A DNA stretch of 64,000 nt from contig CAZVOA010000002.1 of assembly GCA_964628465.1 (NCBI GenBank), positions 186,001 through 250,000 on the forward strand, written 5' to 3'. Source of the DNA: JAFGPS01 sp964628465. Its GTDB lineage: Bacteria; Planctomycetota; Phycisphaerae; Sedimentisphaerales; Anaerobacaceae. Shown in pieces: positions 9,434 to 17,224 of this stretch (position 1 is its first letter; each line of letters starts with the position of its first letter). Both the position numbers and the translations under genes were made by a program. Below the pieces are notes generated by a model. That model was given only the letters and a program-made list of their open reading frames with translations. It was not told the DNA's origin and ran no database searches.

Positions 9434-9763
9434 CTATTCAATACTCAATCCATCACAATATTTTTTATACAGTTCATTTATGCTTTTTTGGTTTTCATCT
9501 ACCAGCTTTTTCAGCTTCCGTGCGAAGTAACCCTCTTTATGTTGACGTAGTGCTAATATCAGCTTTCTTGCGTCCGGGATTGATAATCTTATGAAGTCAA
9601 CTGCTTCGACTTCATCGAGCTTGACAAGGCTTTCCCATAGAGTATGGTTTGCGGCCTGTAATACGTTTAGACGCACCTTTACAGTATTTTGGCCGTCCAT
9701 CATGCCAAGTTTATACGCTGCCTGGACTGCCATTTTCAGGTTTATCTTTTCGTCCTTCGACAT
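9434..9763 (-). CDS. Hypothetical helical protein of element 1
   Basis: About 109 residues from the ATG at 9763 (MSKDEKINLKMAVQ). The open frame extends upstream to a GTG at 9814, but the internal ATG, with AGGG 10 nt upstream, is the more likely start. The sequence is charged and predicted helical, ending YKKYCDGLSIE. It lies 23 bp before the integrase and overlaps the end of the preceding small gene, so it probably shares its transcript. By position, directly upstream of int, it could be a directionality or control factor, but no helix-turn-helix motif is evident. I do not recognise the family. Confidence 0.5.
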   Translation of the reverse strand: MSKDEKINLKMAVQAAYKLGMMDGQNTVKVRLNVLQAANHTLWESLVKLDEVEAVDFIRLSIPDARKLILALRQHKEGYFARKLKKLVDENQKSINELYKKYCDGLSIE

Positions 9764-9947
9764 TCTCAATAATCCCTTTTTCCCATACCTTCGACAAATA
9801 TTTTTCTTTTCCACGCCATTTGGTTTCGTAAACTATTCCTTTTCCAGCTTCTTCGATGAATTTAATCGCTTCTTCGCGAAGGTCGAACCGCTCCGATTTA
9901 TCAGGGTCGCCTGTTAGTGCTAAAAAACGTTTCGGGATGAGTTGCAT
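9711..9947 (-). CDS. Hypothetical small protein of element 1
   Basis: 78 residues from the ATG at 9947 (81 if the GTG at 9956 is used). It begins MQLIPKRFLALTGDPDKSER and continues with FDLREEAIKFIEEAGKG. The C-terminal quarter overlaps the next gene by about 50 bp. A terminator-like hairpin lies just upstream at 9966-10000, suggesting that this gene begins a separate transcript with the next gene and int. No family is recognised and the ribosome binding site is weak. Confidence 0.45.
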   Translation of the reverse strand: MQLIPKRFLALTGDPDKSERFDLREEAIKFIEEAGKGIVYETKWRGKEKYLSKVWEKGIIENVEGRKDKPENGSPGSV

Positions 9948-9965
9948 TTGTATCACATTCTTTCT

Positions 9966-10000
9966 AAAAATGTGCCCGGCAGTTCCTTCTATCCGGGCAC
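9966..10000 (-). terminator. Hairpin terminator downstream of the 10020 gene
   Basis: Perfect 8-bp inverted repeat GTGCCCGG/CCGGGCAC (9972-9979 with 9993-10000), followed on the minus strand by ATTTTT. It lies 20 bp after the stop of the 10020-10349 gene. Confidence 0.7.
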
Positions 10001-10019
10001 GTGCGCAAAAAATTAAACT

Positions 10020-10349
10020 TTATACTTCCCATGCGTCCAGAATCGGTATCATGTGTGTAATTGTAATTTCGTCAATGTCTTTGCATGTTTTTACATAATC
10101 GGGATTTTTACCGGTTTTAATAATTTCCGGCAACCATTTATTATAACTGTTATTTCCAATTAAGTGGTCTTCTCCGCCAAAAGCACTTTCTTTGTTTAGC
10201 AGTTGCGACAAAAGAACCGCAAATAATTTCTCGCGATGAGTTGCTTTTTTAAGAAAATTTTTGATTACGTCAGGACACGCTGGCAGGTTAGCACGGTAAT
10301 CACGCATTTCTTCATTGATGGATGTTTGATTCTTTTCTGCTGTTTTCAT
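10020..10349 (-). CDS. Hypothetical protein of element 1, monocistronic
   Basis: 109 residues starting at the ATG at 10349 (MKTAEKNQTSINEEMRDYRA), which has AGGAG 8 nt upstream; the frame extends to a TTG at 10367 that lacks a ribosome binding site. It is mostly helical (KATHREKLFAVLLSQLLNKE) with a C-terminal ITHMIPILDAWEV. GC-rich hairpins on both sides suggest a separately transcribed unit, a pattern typical of lysogenically expressed accessory (moron-like) genes in phage elements. Function unknown. Confidence 0.6.
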   Translation of the reverse strand: MKTAEKNQTSINEEMRDYRANLPACPDVIKNFLKKATHREKLFAVLLSQLLNKESAFGGEDHLIGNNSYNKWLPEIIKTGKNPDYVKTCKDIDEITITHMIPILDAWEV

Positions 10350-10368
10350 AATATTTCTCCTGTTCAAT

Positions 10369-10444
10369 AAAAAAGTGCCGGGTGTGTGATAAATCTAAAT
10401 GACTTAGAAGTCGGCTATCTTTACAGAATAGCGCCACCCGGCAT
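10369..10444 (-). terminator. Long hairpin with T-run upstream of the 10349 gene
   Basis: GTGCCGGGTG at 10375-10384 pairs with CACCCGGCA at 10435-10443 across a 50-nt loop containing a smaller GACTT/AAGTC hairpin. On the minus strand it is followed by six T residues immediately before the leader of the 10349 gene. It could terminate transcripts from the virion-like genes or act as a leader attenuator. Confidence 0.55.
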
Positions 10445-10821
10445 TTATTTGTTTTATTGAATTGTCATTTATATTTATCACGTTTATCATTATCGACTAT
10501 TTATGAAAAACCGTCAAGAGAAAAAACGTATTTCTGAAATATTTATTTACACTGGTTAAAAGCAGCTACTACAATGCCCATAGAATCTATTAGCACGCAA
10601 GCCACTGGCACGCTGGCAAAAGAAAAGCTTATGTTCCGGCATATTTCCGAAACATGGCATTTAATCGCTCTCAGGGCGTTATACGCGTTCTTTTAATTTG
10701 TATTTTTCAATGAGCTTTTTAGTAATCGGATACTGATTCTGCTTACAATTTTATTTATGTCTTTGAAAGTAATAGGCTTATATCTTTTACGAGAAAACGC
10801 CGGAACTTCTACTTAGTCGTT
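10445..10821. other. Intergenic region in element 1
   Basis: No gene with a start and ribosome binding site was found on either strand. A promoter for the 10349 gene may be here, but I cannot assign one. A 39-codon open stretch on the minus strand has no acceptable start. Confidence 0.4.
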
Positions 10822-11889
10822 TTATTTCAAAATGGCATACCCGACATAATCGCCCTGTGGATCGGCTTTACTGTGCGCCGGGTAAATTAGCCATGTATCA
10901 TCGCCCAGCGGCATTTCTCCCCCTGGTGAATAATTTTCAGGTGTAACAAATCTTATCCCGGACGGTTGCCCGATGAATGAATATCGACCATCCGCTCGTA
11001 TTAGATGGGTATATAGCATTGCAAACGGTGGAAGGTTATTGAATGTATTTGGCGAACGTGAACTAAAGAAACCGTTAAAACTATACCAGTTAGAATAATT
11101 TTTACTTGTAACCGAAGGATTGAGGGATGGGAACAATATTTTGTCTTGTAAATCCGATGTTGACCAGTGCGGTTCCCCGCCTGAAATTCGCCAATCTGCC
11201 ACTCCATCAGCATCAAGATATACTGCCCCGTTTGCTCTCTCAAATTGTGATGAAAAGAAAGAGATAAACGGATAATTTGTACTTGTTGCATATAATAATT
11301 GCGAAGGGACATAGCCGCTGAATGAGCCTGTAAAGAATTGACCGCCGTTATAAGCTCCCGCGCCGGTCTTATCGAATTTACCGAAGCACAACCATTGATA
11401 TTTTCCGCTTGTATATTCTATTCCGATAGTCACCGTATCACCATTACTGGAAAAGATGTAGCCCGGCACTGCTGCGATACTCATCCCATTTACGCAGACT
11501 CCCCAGCTTTTATTTTCAGGTGTTAAAACACTTCCAGGCTGATAATCCCAGCTTTCTTCGGCATCAAAGCCTGTCGAGCCATACAATCCAAGCCCGGTAA
11601 CTTCGCTTATATATCTGTCGTTATATTTTGTAGTATCATAAGGATAATGATCTTCATAGATTATGCCGCGATTAACACTCCTGAAATTAAAATACATTTC
11701 AGTAACGCCATCGCTTGCGGTTTTTTGAACATGCAGCCGCTTTCCTGTTCCGATAAGGCCGCTCCATGTTTTATATGTAGTATTATCTGTTTCGTATAAA
11801 TTCACCGTCCAGCCGTCATTTTCAAGAAACAGTTTTAGCGTATCTATTGCGTTATCCGGTCCGGTCAAAGTTCCATTTTGAAAAGTCAT
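10822..11889 (-). CDS. Virion/tail-like structural protein, paralogue 1
   Basis: 355 residues without signal peptide, rich in Gly, Tyr, Trp and Asn. It opens with a short helical region (DNAIDTLKLFLENDGWTV) followed by a long predicted beta-rich body (SGYVPSQLLYATSTNYPFISFF, FMGQPSG-like turns) and ends with LGDDTWLIYPAHSKADPQGDYV. This architecture and the final D-x-[WY]-L-[IV]-[FY] strand pattern recall minor virion proteins of tailed phages, from memory of such families. It is the last gene of the cluster and lies 6 bp after its paralogue at 11896. No catalytic motif is visible. Confidence 0.55.
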   Translation of the reverse strand: MTFQNGTLTGPDNAIDTLKLFLENDGWTVNLYETDNTTYKTWSGLIGTGKRLHVQKTASDGVTEMYFNFRSVNRGIIYEDHYPYDTTKYNDRYISEVTGLGLYGSTGFDAEESWDYQPGSVLTPENKSWGVCVNGMSIAAVPGYIFSSNGDTVTIGIEYTSGKYQWLCFGKFDKTGAGAYNGGQFFTGSFSGYVPSQLLYATSTNYPFISFFSSQFERANGAVYLDADGVADWRISGGEPHWSTSDLQDKILFPSLNPSVTSKNYSNWYSFNGFFSSRSPNTFNNLPPFAMLYTHLIRADGRYSFIGQPSGIRFVTPENYSPGGEMPLGDDTWLIYPAHSKADPQGDYVGYAILK

Positions 11890-11895
11890 ATTGAT

Positions 11896-12936
11896 TTACT
11901 CCAACAAAAGAGCCACAAAATTATTAAAGTAATTTCTGTAAATGTTCGGAAATACTACCATTACATCGCCCGTAACCGGGTCCACGAGCCTGTCTTCGGG
12001 CGCTAATCCGCCGAATCCCGGCACTGCGTACAATCCCTGCAATTGGCCATAAATATTAATTTCCGGCGTTCCTGAGCTAATAATTAGTGGCCAAGGCGGA
12101 CGGCTGCCGTCAATATTTTCCTTCATATTAAGTAAATATTTTTGCGGCATGTTGTTTGAACTGTCATAATAATCGGAATGTAAATATGGCCAAACATTAA
12201 TCCTACTGAAAGAATATCCTGTATCAGAATTAGCACTCCAATTACCGCCAGAGAGCCAGTTTCCGTCCCAAAGCATCCGAATCGTTGACCTGCCGGACGC
12301 ATAGTAGCCATCCCAAAAAGCCCTGTGTCCAGCTTCTATGCTGCTAAATCTTTTTGGATAAGAACTTTCATAGCCGCAAGAGGACCCGCCCACAATGAGC
12401 GGATAATATTTTTCGTGCGTTTGAGTATCGAGCGGCAAACCATAAAGAATTGGAAAGCCCCCCCAGAAGCTTTCGTAAACTGTATTTACTTTCAAAAATC
12501 CTACATATCGCCTTCCATTGCCTGCAAACCAGTATTTAATTTTTTCATTCCAGAGCAAAACTTTAGGATTTGTATTGTTGATATCTTTTGTGATAGCTCC
12601 TTCCTGCGTATCGAAAGTTAATCCTTCATCATATCCGGTATAGCCCTGCAAGTGCCAATTATAATAGTCCTGTCCTTCGTGAAAATAAGTTTGAATCCCG
12701 GTAAATATTTCGTCCTGTCCATCGTAACCAGTGCCTTTGAGGTAGAGCTGAATATTGCCATTGCCGTCAAAATCGGTGGAATAATCTAAAACTGTATAAG
12801 CCTGGTCTGCTGGAATGGGTGACAATTCGAGAATATCGGAATCATCGCCGGTAGTTCGCGCCGGATTGCTTAATAAATCTTTTAACCGTGTTAAAGCGTC
12901 TTTGTAGTTATCGCAAATTCCAATTTCATAAGCCAT
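11896..12936 (-). CDS. Virion/tail-like structural protein, paralogue 2
   Basis: 346 residues from the ATG at 12936, which has AAGGAG 7 nt upstream; the frame extends to 13002 without a good start. It opens with a helical segment (NYKDALTRLKDLL) followed by beta-rich sequence with many Trp, Tyr and Gly. The C-terminal block (GQLQGLYAVPGFGGLAPED then VFPNIYRNYFNNFVAL) matches, as I recall it, a G-x-[LI]-x-G-[VL]-[YF] ... [VF]-F-x-N-[VI]-[YF]-R pattern of tailed-phage structural proteins. It shares layout with the following gene, suggesting duplication. It follows the 106-residue gene by 1 bp. Confidence 0.55.
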   Translation of the reverse strand: MAYEIGICDNYKDALTRLKDLLSNPARTTGDDSDILELSPIPADQAYTVLDYSTDFDGNGNIQLYLKGTGYDGQDEIFTGIQTYFHEGQDYYNWHLQGYTGYDEGLTFDTQEGAITKDINNTNPKVLLWNEKIKYWFAGNGRRYVGFLKVNTVYESFWGGFPILYGLPLDTQTHEKYYPLIVGGSSCGYESSYPKRFSSIEAGHRAFWDGYYASGRSTIRMLWDGNWLSGGNWSANSDTGYSFSRINVWPYLHSDYYDSSNNMPQKYLLNMKENIDGSRPPWPLIISSGTPEINIYGQLQGLYAVPGFGGLAPEDRLVDPVTGDVMVVFPNIYRNYFNNFVALLLE

Positions 12937-12937
12937 G

Positions 12938-13249
12938 TTATCGCTCCTTCGTTCCCGGCAGTGCATCGAGCAAACCGGGAAATTTCTGTTCGACTTTTTC
13001 AAGTAATTGTCTCTGGTTAAGTTCTTTTGCCCGCTCCTGCCATTCCGCTCGATCCATTGGCTCCGATGTTCCTAAAACGCCGTAAGCTCCAGCCTGGTCT
13101 TTTGGTACTCGCTTTAGTTCACCGCCTGAAATATTGCCTGCATCGTCAATACGACAAACGCCTACCGTGACAAGAACACTGTCATCATGTTCGGATTTTT
13201 TAGCGTCTATAAATTTTTGAATGCGTTTTATGCGATTCCGATAGCTCAT
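12938..13249 (-). CDS. Hypothetical phage-type protein
   Basis: 103 residues from the ATG at 13249 (MSYRNRIKRIQKFIDAKKSE), with GGAG 8 nt upstream inside the end of the previous gene. It has a basic N-terminal helix, a short beta-rich middle (VLVTVGVCRIDD) and a charged C-terminal helix (RQLLEKVEQKFPGLLDAL). It is translationally linked to both neighbours. Not recognised. Confidence 0.55.
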   Translation of the reverse strand: MSYRNRIKRIQKFIDAKKSEHDDSVLVTVGVCRIDDAGNISGGELKRVPKDQAGAYGVLGTSEPMDRAEWQERAKELNQRQLLEKVEQKFPGLLDALPGTKER

Positions 13250-13251
13250 AA

Positions 13252-13488
13252 TTAACACTCCATTTCATTCCATCTTTGAATTTCCGCTTTCAAGTTTTCT
13301 TCTGAAATATCAATCGGTACATGTATTATCCCGGATACATAGCCTGTTTCATTCCGTGATTTTTTCGGCGGTATTGGTTTGTCACCCGGATTCTGTTCAA
13401 TGATTAATAATACCGGGGGTATTTCTTTTTTCTTATGAATAGCCGATAATGTTTTTTCAATTTTGTTTAGCTTGCTTTGGATACTCAT
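13252..13488 (-). CDS. Hypothetical small phage-type protein
   Basis: 78 residues (MSIQSKLNKIEKTLSAIHKK...). Its start overlaps the stop of the preceding gene in an ATGA motif, indicating translational coupling. A basic coiled-coil-like N-terminus precedes a hydrophobic strand (PPVLLIIEQNPGDKPIPPKK), then DISEENLKAEIQRW. Not recognised. Confidence 0.55.
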   Translation of the reverse strand: MSIQSKLNKIEKTLSAIHKKKEIPPVLLIIEQNPGDKPIPPKKSRNETGYVSGIIHVPIDISEENLKAEIQRWNEMEC

Positions 13489-13826
13489 AAATTCGATTCC
13501 TTTTCTTGTGATAATTCTTCTACTACGCGCTCCAGATTTTCAAGTTTCTCGATAATATCTGTCTGAATTGGGAGTCCGATTGTCCTGTTTAGGATTTCCC
13601 GAACTGCCCTTAGATTTCCCTTTTTAGCTTTGAGCAATAACATGTCAACTATATCTTGAATATCGTCTGGCCTTACCCGATTTATAAGGGCAACACGTAA
13701 ATCATTGCAGGCTTTTCCAAGAGGATTACCACGGCCATAATTATTGCCGGCAGTGAATTTTCCGCCTGCGTCACGACCGTCACTTAACGGTTTTTGCTCA
13801 TTCGTATTTTTTTGTTTTTTTGCCAT
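13485..13826 (-). CDS. DUF5681-like protein, possible small-terminase-type DNA-binding protein
   Basis: 113 residues. The N-terminal GKFTAGNNYGRGNPLGKA stretch and the following helical segment (DDIQDIVDMLLLKAKKGNLRAVREILNRTIG) resemble the GNPGG-type small proteins common in planctomycete genomes and phages (DUF5681-like), sometimes found beside terminase genes. The C-terminus is a coiled coil (IEKLENLERVVEELSQE). No large terminase follows, which is one reason to see element 1 as a satellite or deleted. It is coupled to the next gene by an ATGA overlap. Confidence 0.55.
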   Translation of the reverse strand: MAKKQKNTNEQKPLSDGRDAGGKFTAGNNYGRGNPLGKACNDLRVALINRVRPDDIQDIVDMLLLKAKKGNLRAVREILNRTIGLPIQTDIIEKLENLERVVEELSQEKESNL

Positions 13827-13850
13827 AATAAATTATCGTTTATAAAGGTT

Positions 13851-13896
13851 GTGGCCGCTCGAAAAGCAAAAGGTCTTTAATAGGTCAAGCGGCCAC
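13851..13896. repeat. Perfect inverted repeat between phage-type genes
   Basis: GTGGCCGCT (13851-13859) and AGCGGCCAC (13888-13896) form a perfect 9-bp stem around a 28-nt loop. No T-run follows on either strand, so it is better described as an intercistronic stem, possibly an RNA processing or stability element. Confidence 0.5.
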
Positions 13897-13910
13897 TCTT
13901 GAAATAACTT

Positions 13911-14672
13911 TTACTTTTCTTCGGGTATAATGTCACCTGGCTTATAACTGAGCATATCTCCTCGCATCAGTTCCCCTGATAACTTTTGATATTTGTAAAG
14001 CTGTTCTTCATTCTGTTGGTCGCTCATATCAGAAATTGCGGCGATACTGTCCGAAAATGAAATTGAGGCTTTTTGCAGTACCGAAGAAATTTCATCAAAT
14101 TTTGCAGCAAGTTCCGGTTGCTGGATTTTTGCCCATTTTGTTTTTGTCGTGTTGATAATATCCTGATTAAGAATCCCCACAAATGCCGGAGCGTTAAGAA
14201 AGCTGTTGATAATGAGTTCATTTTTGCTTGCAAGCGCTTCTTGTAGAATTTGAAAACGTTTCGTTTCGTCAAGTTTCATAAGAAGATTTCGGGTGTCGAT
14301 TTCTCTTAAAACCTGTCCCGGTGTTTCTTCTTCTTTTTTCGGATTTAAGAACGCGTTCCTGATAGTGTGAAATTCACTCTCGATTTGCTTTAGCGTCTGC
14401 GGATAGAGTTTAGAAATTTTAGCGAGAGCTGCTTTTCCTTCTTTTTGAATTTCCGACAGCTTTCCTTCAGTTGTTAATCTACTATCGTTTTCGATACTTT
14501 TGACCGCTGCGAAAAATTGCATTGATACATCTTTGATTGCGTCCTGTGCGAGACGCCCCTTGTAGCATGGACCGCTTTCGTCGCCTTCTGGTACGTTAAT
14601 TAAACCGCACTTGAAAACCATAGGCCTTGCCAACCATGCGAAAAACGATTCTGTACTTTCCTTGAATTTCAT
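13911..14672 (-). CDS. Hypothetical helical phage-type protein
   Basis: 253 residues from the ATG at 14672 (MKFKESTESFFAWLARPMVF), preceded by AAAGGA; the frame extends to a TTG at 14747 that overlaps the preceding gene and is unlikely to be used. The body is highly helical and charged (LSEIQKEGKAALAKISKLYP, SVLQKASISFSDSIAAIS), with a short N-terminal region carrying two cysteines. Position among structural-type genes and helical character would suit a scaffold or head-associated protein, but there is no homology evidence that I can recall. Confidence 0.55.
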   Translation of the reverse strand: MKFKESTESFFAWLARPMVFKCGLINVPEGDESGPCYKGRLAQDAIKDVSMQFFAAVKSIENDSRLTTEGKLSEIQKEGKAALAKISKLYPQTLKQIESEFHTIRNAFLNPKKEEETPGQVLREIDTRNLLMKLDETKRFQILQEALASKNELIINSFLNAPAFVGILNQDIINTTKTKWAKIQQPELAAKFDEISSVLQKASISFSDSIAAISDMSDQQNEEQLYKYQKLSGELMRGDMLSYKPGDIIPEEK

Positions 14673-14709
14673 GTTTTTCCTTTCTATAAATATTGTGTTT
14701 TGTTTCGAT

Positions 14710-14868
14710 TTACTTTTCGTTTTTGATTTCTTCTTCGAGCGCGGCAATTTCTTCTCGAAGCCGCTGGATCGCTTTTGTCTGGATTAGATTTTCTTCTCCG
14801 GTAAGCCTGCGAAGATTTAATTTGAGATGTTCTAACTTTTCTTGTTTGCTCTGATACTGCTTTGCCAT
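14710..14868 (-). CDS. Small coiled-coil protein (52 aa)
   Basis: 52 codons beginning MAKQYQSKQEKLEHLKLNL and ending EEEIKNEK, preceded by AAGGAAAAAA. Leu and Ile recur at heptad positions through the whole sequence, so a coiled-coil dimer is likely. It ends 37 bp before the ATG of the next gene. Function unknown. Confidence 0.6.
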   Translation of the reverse strand: MAKQYQSKQEKLEHLKLNLRRLTGEENLIQTKAIQRLREEIAALEEEIKNEK

Positions 14869-15094
14869 AGTTTTTTCCTTAAAAAATATTATTTATAACT
14901 GTTTTATGCCTAAGAGAACGGCCAAACAATTGACCGTTTTTATAAGTCCTTATATTACAAGCATTTATAATTTAACCTTCTGTACTCATATCCGATTACC
15001 GCGTTTTTTGCCCTTTTTTTGCTATTCTGAAAACAATACCTATTTGCAAGCTAAAAGAGATAATCCCAATAATAAAAATCGCATATATCATTTT

Positions 15095-16333
15095 TTAATC
15101 TCCAGTATTTGAGTAATCCCCAAAAGATACTTTTTCATCTATAAAAACCAGCGTAGCAATACCCTGAGGTCCCCGGCGATTCTTTGCGATGTTTATTTCC
15201 GTTCTTCCGTCTTTTGGAGCTTTAGGGTCGAGCTGTAAAGCGTAAAGTTCCTCGCGATGTAGCAGCATAATAATATCTGCGTCCTGCTCTATACTGCCGC
15301 TCTCTCGCAGGTCCGATAGACGCGGCCTGTGGTTCTCTCTGCTTTCACATTCCCGATTTAATTGAGATAATGCCAGGACTGGAATATTTTCGCTCATGGC
15401 AATAGTTTTCAATTTGCGGCTGATAAGTGACACTTCCTGAGTTCGGTTTTCGTTTTTCGTGCCGCTGGACATAAGCTGTAAATAATCCACAATAATAAAA
15501 TCAACCTTCTTTATCTGTTTATATTTTCTGATAAACGCAAAAAGTTGGTCCGGTGAATTTGCTTTTTCATTTACAATGATGTTTAGCTTTGCTAAATTTT
15601 TGGCTTGATATTGTTTTAATGCTCGCTCTACCAGACTCCTAAAGGACATTTCAAAAGAAAAATAAATACATGACAAGCCATTTCGTGCCTGATTGATAGT
15701 GATATTTAACGCAAGAGCGGATTTACCTACGCGCGGACGCGCGGCGATTATTACCAGTTCACCTGGGCAAAAGCCGCCAATAAACCGGTCAATGTCCCTG
15801 AAGTCTGTGGGAATGTAAGGCTTTTGTATTTTAAGTTCCCGCTCGATTTCTTCGGCATCTGTAAAGCTGTTGTATTCTGTTTCTTTCGTTCCATGCTCCA
15901 GAGATAATGCCAGAGATTGTATCTGTTCAACCTGTTCATCAACTGGAATGTTCTCGGTTGGAATTTTATTCATCTCCTCGATTGCAGATATGACTTTGCG
16001 ATATTTATATTTTTCCCGGATTATTTTCGCATAGTGTTCCGCGTTCCATGCAGTTGGTACGCCCTTGAAAATCTCCTGAAACTTTTCCTCTCCACCGATT
16101 TTTTCAAAATAGCCTTTTTGCTTTAATTCAGCTCGCAGCGTTACTTCGTCTATCGGCCTACGGTCGATATATATGAGCAACATTGTTTCATAGATAAGCC
16201 GGTGTTCCGGTATAAAGAAATAATCCAGCTCAGGCAATATACACAAAACTTTTGCGATAACATCCGGCTTCAGGCATATCGAGCCTAAAACCCATAATTC
16301 AGCCTCGTTGGAAAATAAATCATCAACTTTCAT
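15095..16333 (-). CDS. dnaB: Replicative DNA helicase, DnaB-like
   Basis: 412 residues with the N-terminal DnaB domain (residues 5-105: NEAELWVLGSI, HRLIYETM) and a RecA-like helicase domain with Walker A ARPRVGKSA (198-206) and Walker B FIIVDYLQLM (about 280-289), then QLNRECE and LRESGSIEQDAD. It is slightly shorter than chromosomal DnaB (about 450-470), as in phage and plasmid homologues. Its start lies inside the end of the primosome-like gene (11-bp overlap) with AGGGAG before the ATG. It would unwind the element's DNA during replication. Confidence 0.93.
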   Translation of the reverse strand: MKVDDLFSNEAELWVLGSICLKPDVIAKVLCILPELDYFFIPEHRLIYETMLLIYIDRRPIDEVTLRAELKQKGYFEKIGGEEKFQEIFKGVPTAWNAEHYAKIIREKYKYRKVISAIEEMNKIPTENIPVDEQVEQIQSLALSLEHGTKETEYNSFTDAEEIERELKIQKPYIPTDFRDIDRFIGGFCPGELVIIAARPRVGKSALALNITINQARNGLSCIYFSFEMSFRSLVERALKQYQAKNLAKLNIIVNEKANSPDQLFAFIRKYKQIKKVDFIIVDYLQLMSSGTKNENRTQEVSLISRKLKTIAMSENIPVLALSQLNRECESRENHRPRLSDLRESGSIEQDADIIMLLHREELYALQLDPKAPKDGRTEINIAKNRRGPQGIATLVFIDEKVSFGDYSNTGD

Positions 16334-17051
16334 GTTTAGCTCCCTTTATAGCTTGCTCCCGTATCGCTGTTGCTACTGGATCGGGAGTATAAGTGCTGAC
16401 AGGCTTTTGCTCTCGCTCATTTTTTCGCTCCCAAGCCAGAATAGTATGATAGTGACTATCGTATTTCTTTCCTTTTGAACCGATATAATGGTTTAGATTC
16501 TCAATTTTTTCATTCGCTAACTTCTCTCCAAACTTCTCGATCAGTTTTTTATGTTCGTTTTCGGAAAGATAAACAAAATCAAGATATTTTTGCTTTTCAA
16601 GTGAAACAGTTGAAACTGTTTCACCCTGTTTCACTTGTGTATCACTCTGTTTCTGTGTATGAGTATGAGTATGAGTATGTTTTATATTTTCTTTTTGCTT
16701 CTTTTTCTTTTTCCGCCATTCTGAAAGATAAGCAGCTCGCGACCTTGCTTTTTCCCTGAACTTTGTATAGTTGATAATTTTCCATCCGCCTGGTATATCA
16801 ACTATTCTGCGTCCCTCGTTTTCGGTTGTTCTGGAGTATTTATCCGGCGCTTTTAGCTTTTCAATCGCTTTTTCACACTCTTCGGTCGTTACTCTTGCGA
16901 CTACTGCTATTCCAGGTATCGAGCCTTCGACGATTCCATCGGGACTACTAAGTGCTAACATGGTCACCCAGCAGATACGAGTATAAATATCCTCGTTCCA
17001 GATACTTGATGTTATGATAGACGAAAACAATGGTGTGTAGCCTGAATTCAT
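16323..17051 (-). CDS. Primosome/replication-organiser-like protein
   Basis: 242 residues. The N-terminal half (FSSIITSSIWNEDIYTRICW, ALSSPDGIVEGS, VTTEECEKAIEKL, DIPGGWKIINYTKFREKA) resembles winged-helix replication-organiser domains of phage O/DnaD type. A low-complexity linker follows with a Lys-rich run and four His-Thr pairs encoded by a hexanucleotide repeat (16657-16680), then a helical C-terminal domain. It sits directly upstream of dnaB and overlaps it, the classic initiator/loader position. It probably binds the element's origin and recruits the helicase; that role is inference from order and fold. Confidence 0.7.
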   Translation of the reverse strand: MNSGYTPLFSSIITSSIWNEDIYTRICWVTMLALSSPDGIVEGSIPGIAVVARVTTEECEKAIEKLKAPDKYSRTTENEGRRIVDIPGGWKIINYTKFREKARSRAAYLSEWRKKKKKQKENIKHTHTHTHTQKQSDTQVKQGETVSTVSLEKQKYLDFVYLSENEHKKLIEKFGEKLANEKIENLNHYIGSKGKKYDSHYHTILAWERKNEREQKPVSTYTPDPVATAIREQAIKGAKHES

Positions 17052-17224
17052 ATTTGATTTGCCTTCCGATAGCGGTCCTGTAACTCTTTAATCATAATAC
17101 TACCTCTGAGTTTCATTCCTGATTTCCGGGATTTCCTAAAACGGTATTTTTCTGCTCGCGACATTCCTTTTGAAAGCAACCCGAATTGCTCATGCCGCTT
17201 TTTTTCAAACTCTAAAATATTCAC
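17048..17224 (-). CDS. Small basic protein (58 aa) in the replication operon
   Basis: 58 codons starting with GTG at 17224 inside a GTGA overlap with the preceding stop and ending in an ATGA overlap with the next gene. The sequence starts MNILEFEKKRHEQFGLLSKG and is strongly basic (KYRFRKSRKSGMKLRGS). The double start/stop overlaps are the main support. It is a plausible nucleic-acid-binding peptide; no family recognised. Confidence 0.6.
   Translation of the reverse strand: MNILEFEKKRHEQFGLLSKGMSRAEKYRFRKSRKSGMKLRGSIMIKELQDRYRKANQI

Noticed and set aside
10445..10821. 39-codon minus-strand stretch downstream of the virion-like genes
   Set aside because: No ATG, GTG or TTG start with a Shine-Dalgarno; likely chance.
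13851..13896. Inverted repeat as a terminator
   Set aside because: No T-run on either strand and it sits between closely spaced genes of one operon, so I kept it only as a structural repeat.
16657..16680. Short tandem repeat as a CRISPR array
   Set aside because: Six-base units without spacers, inside an open reading frame.
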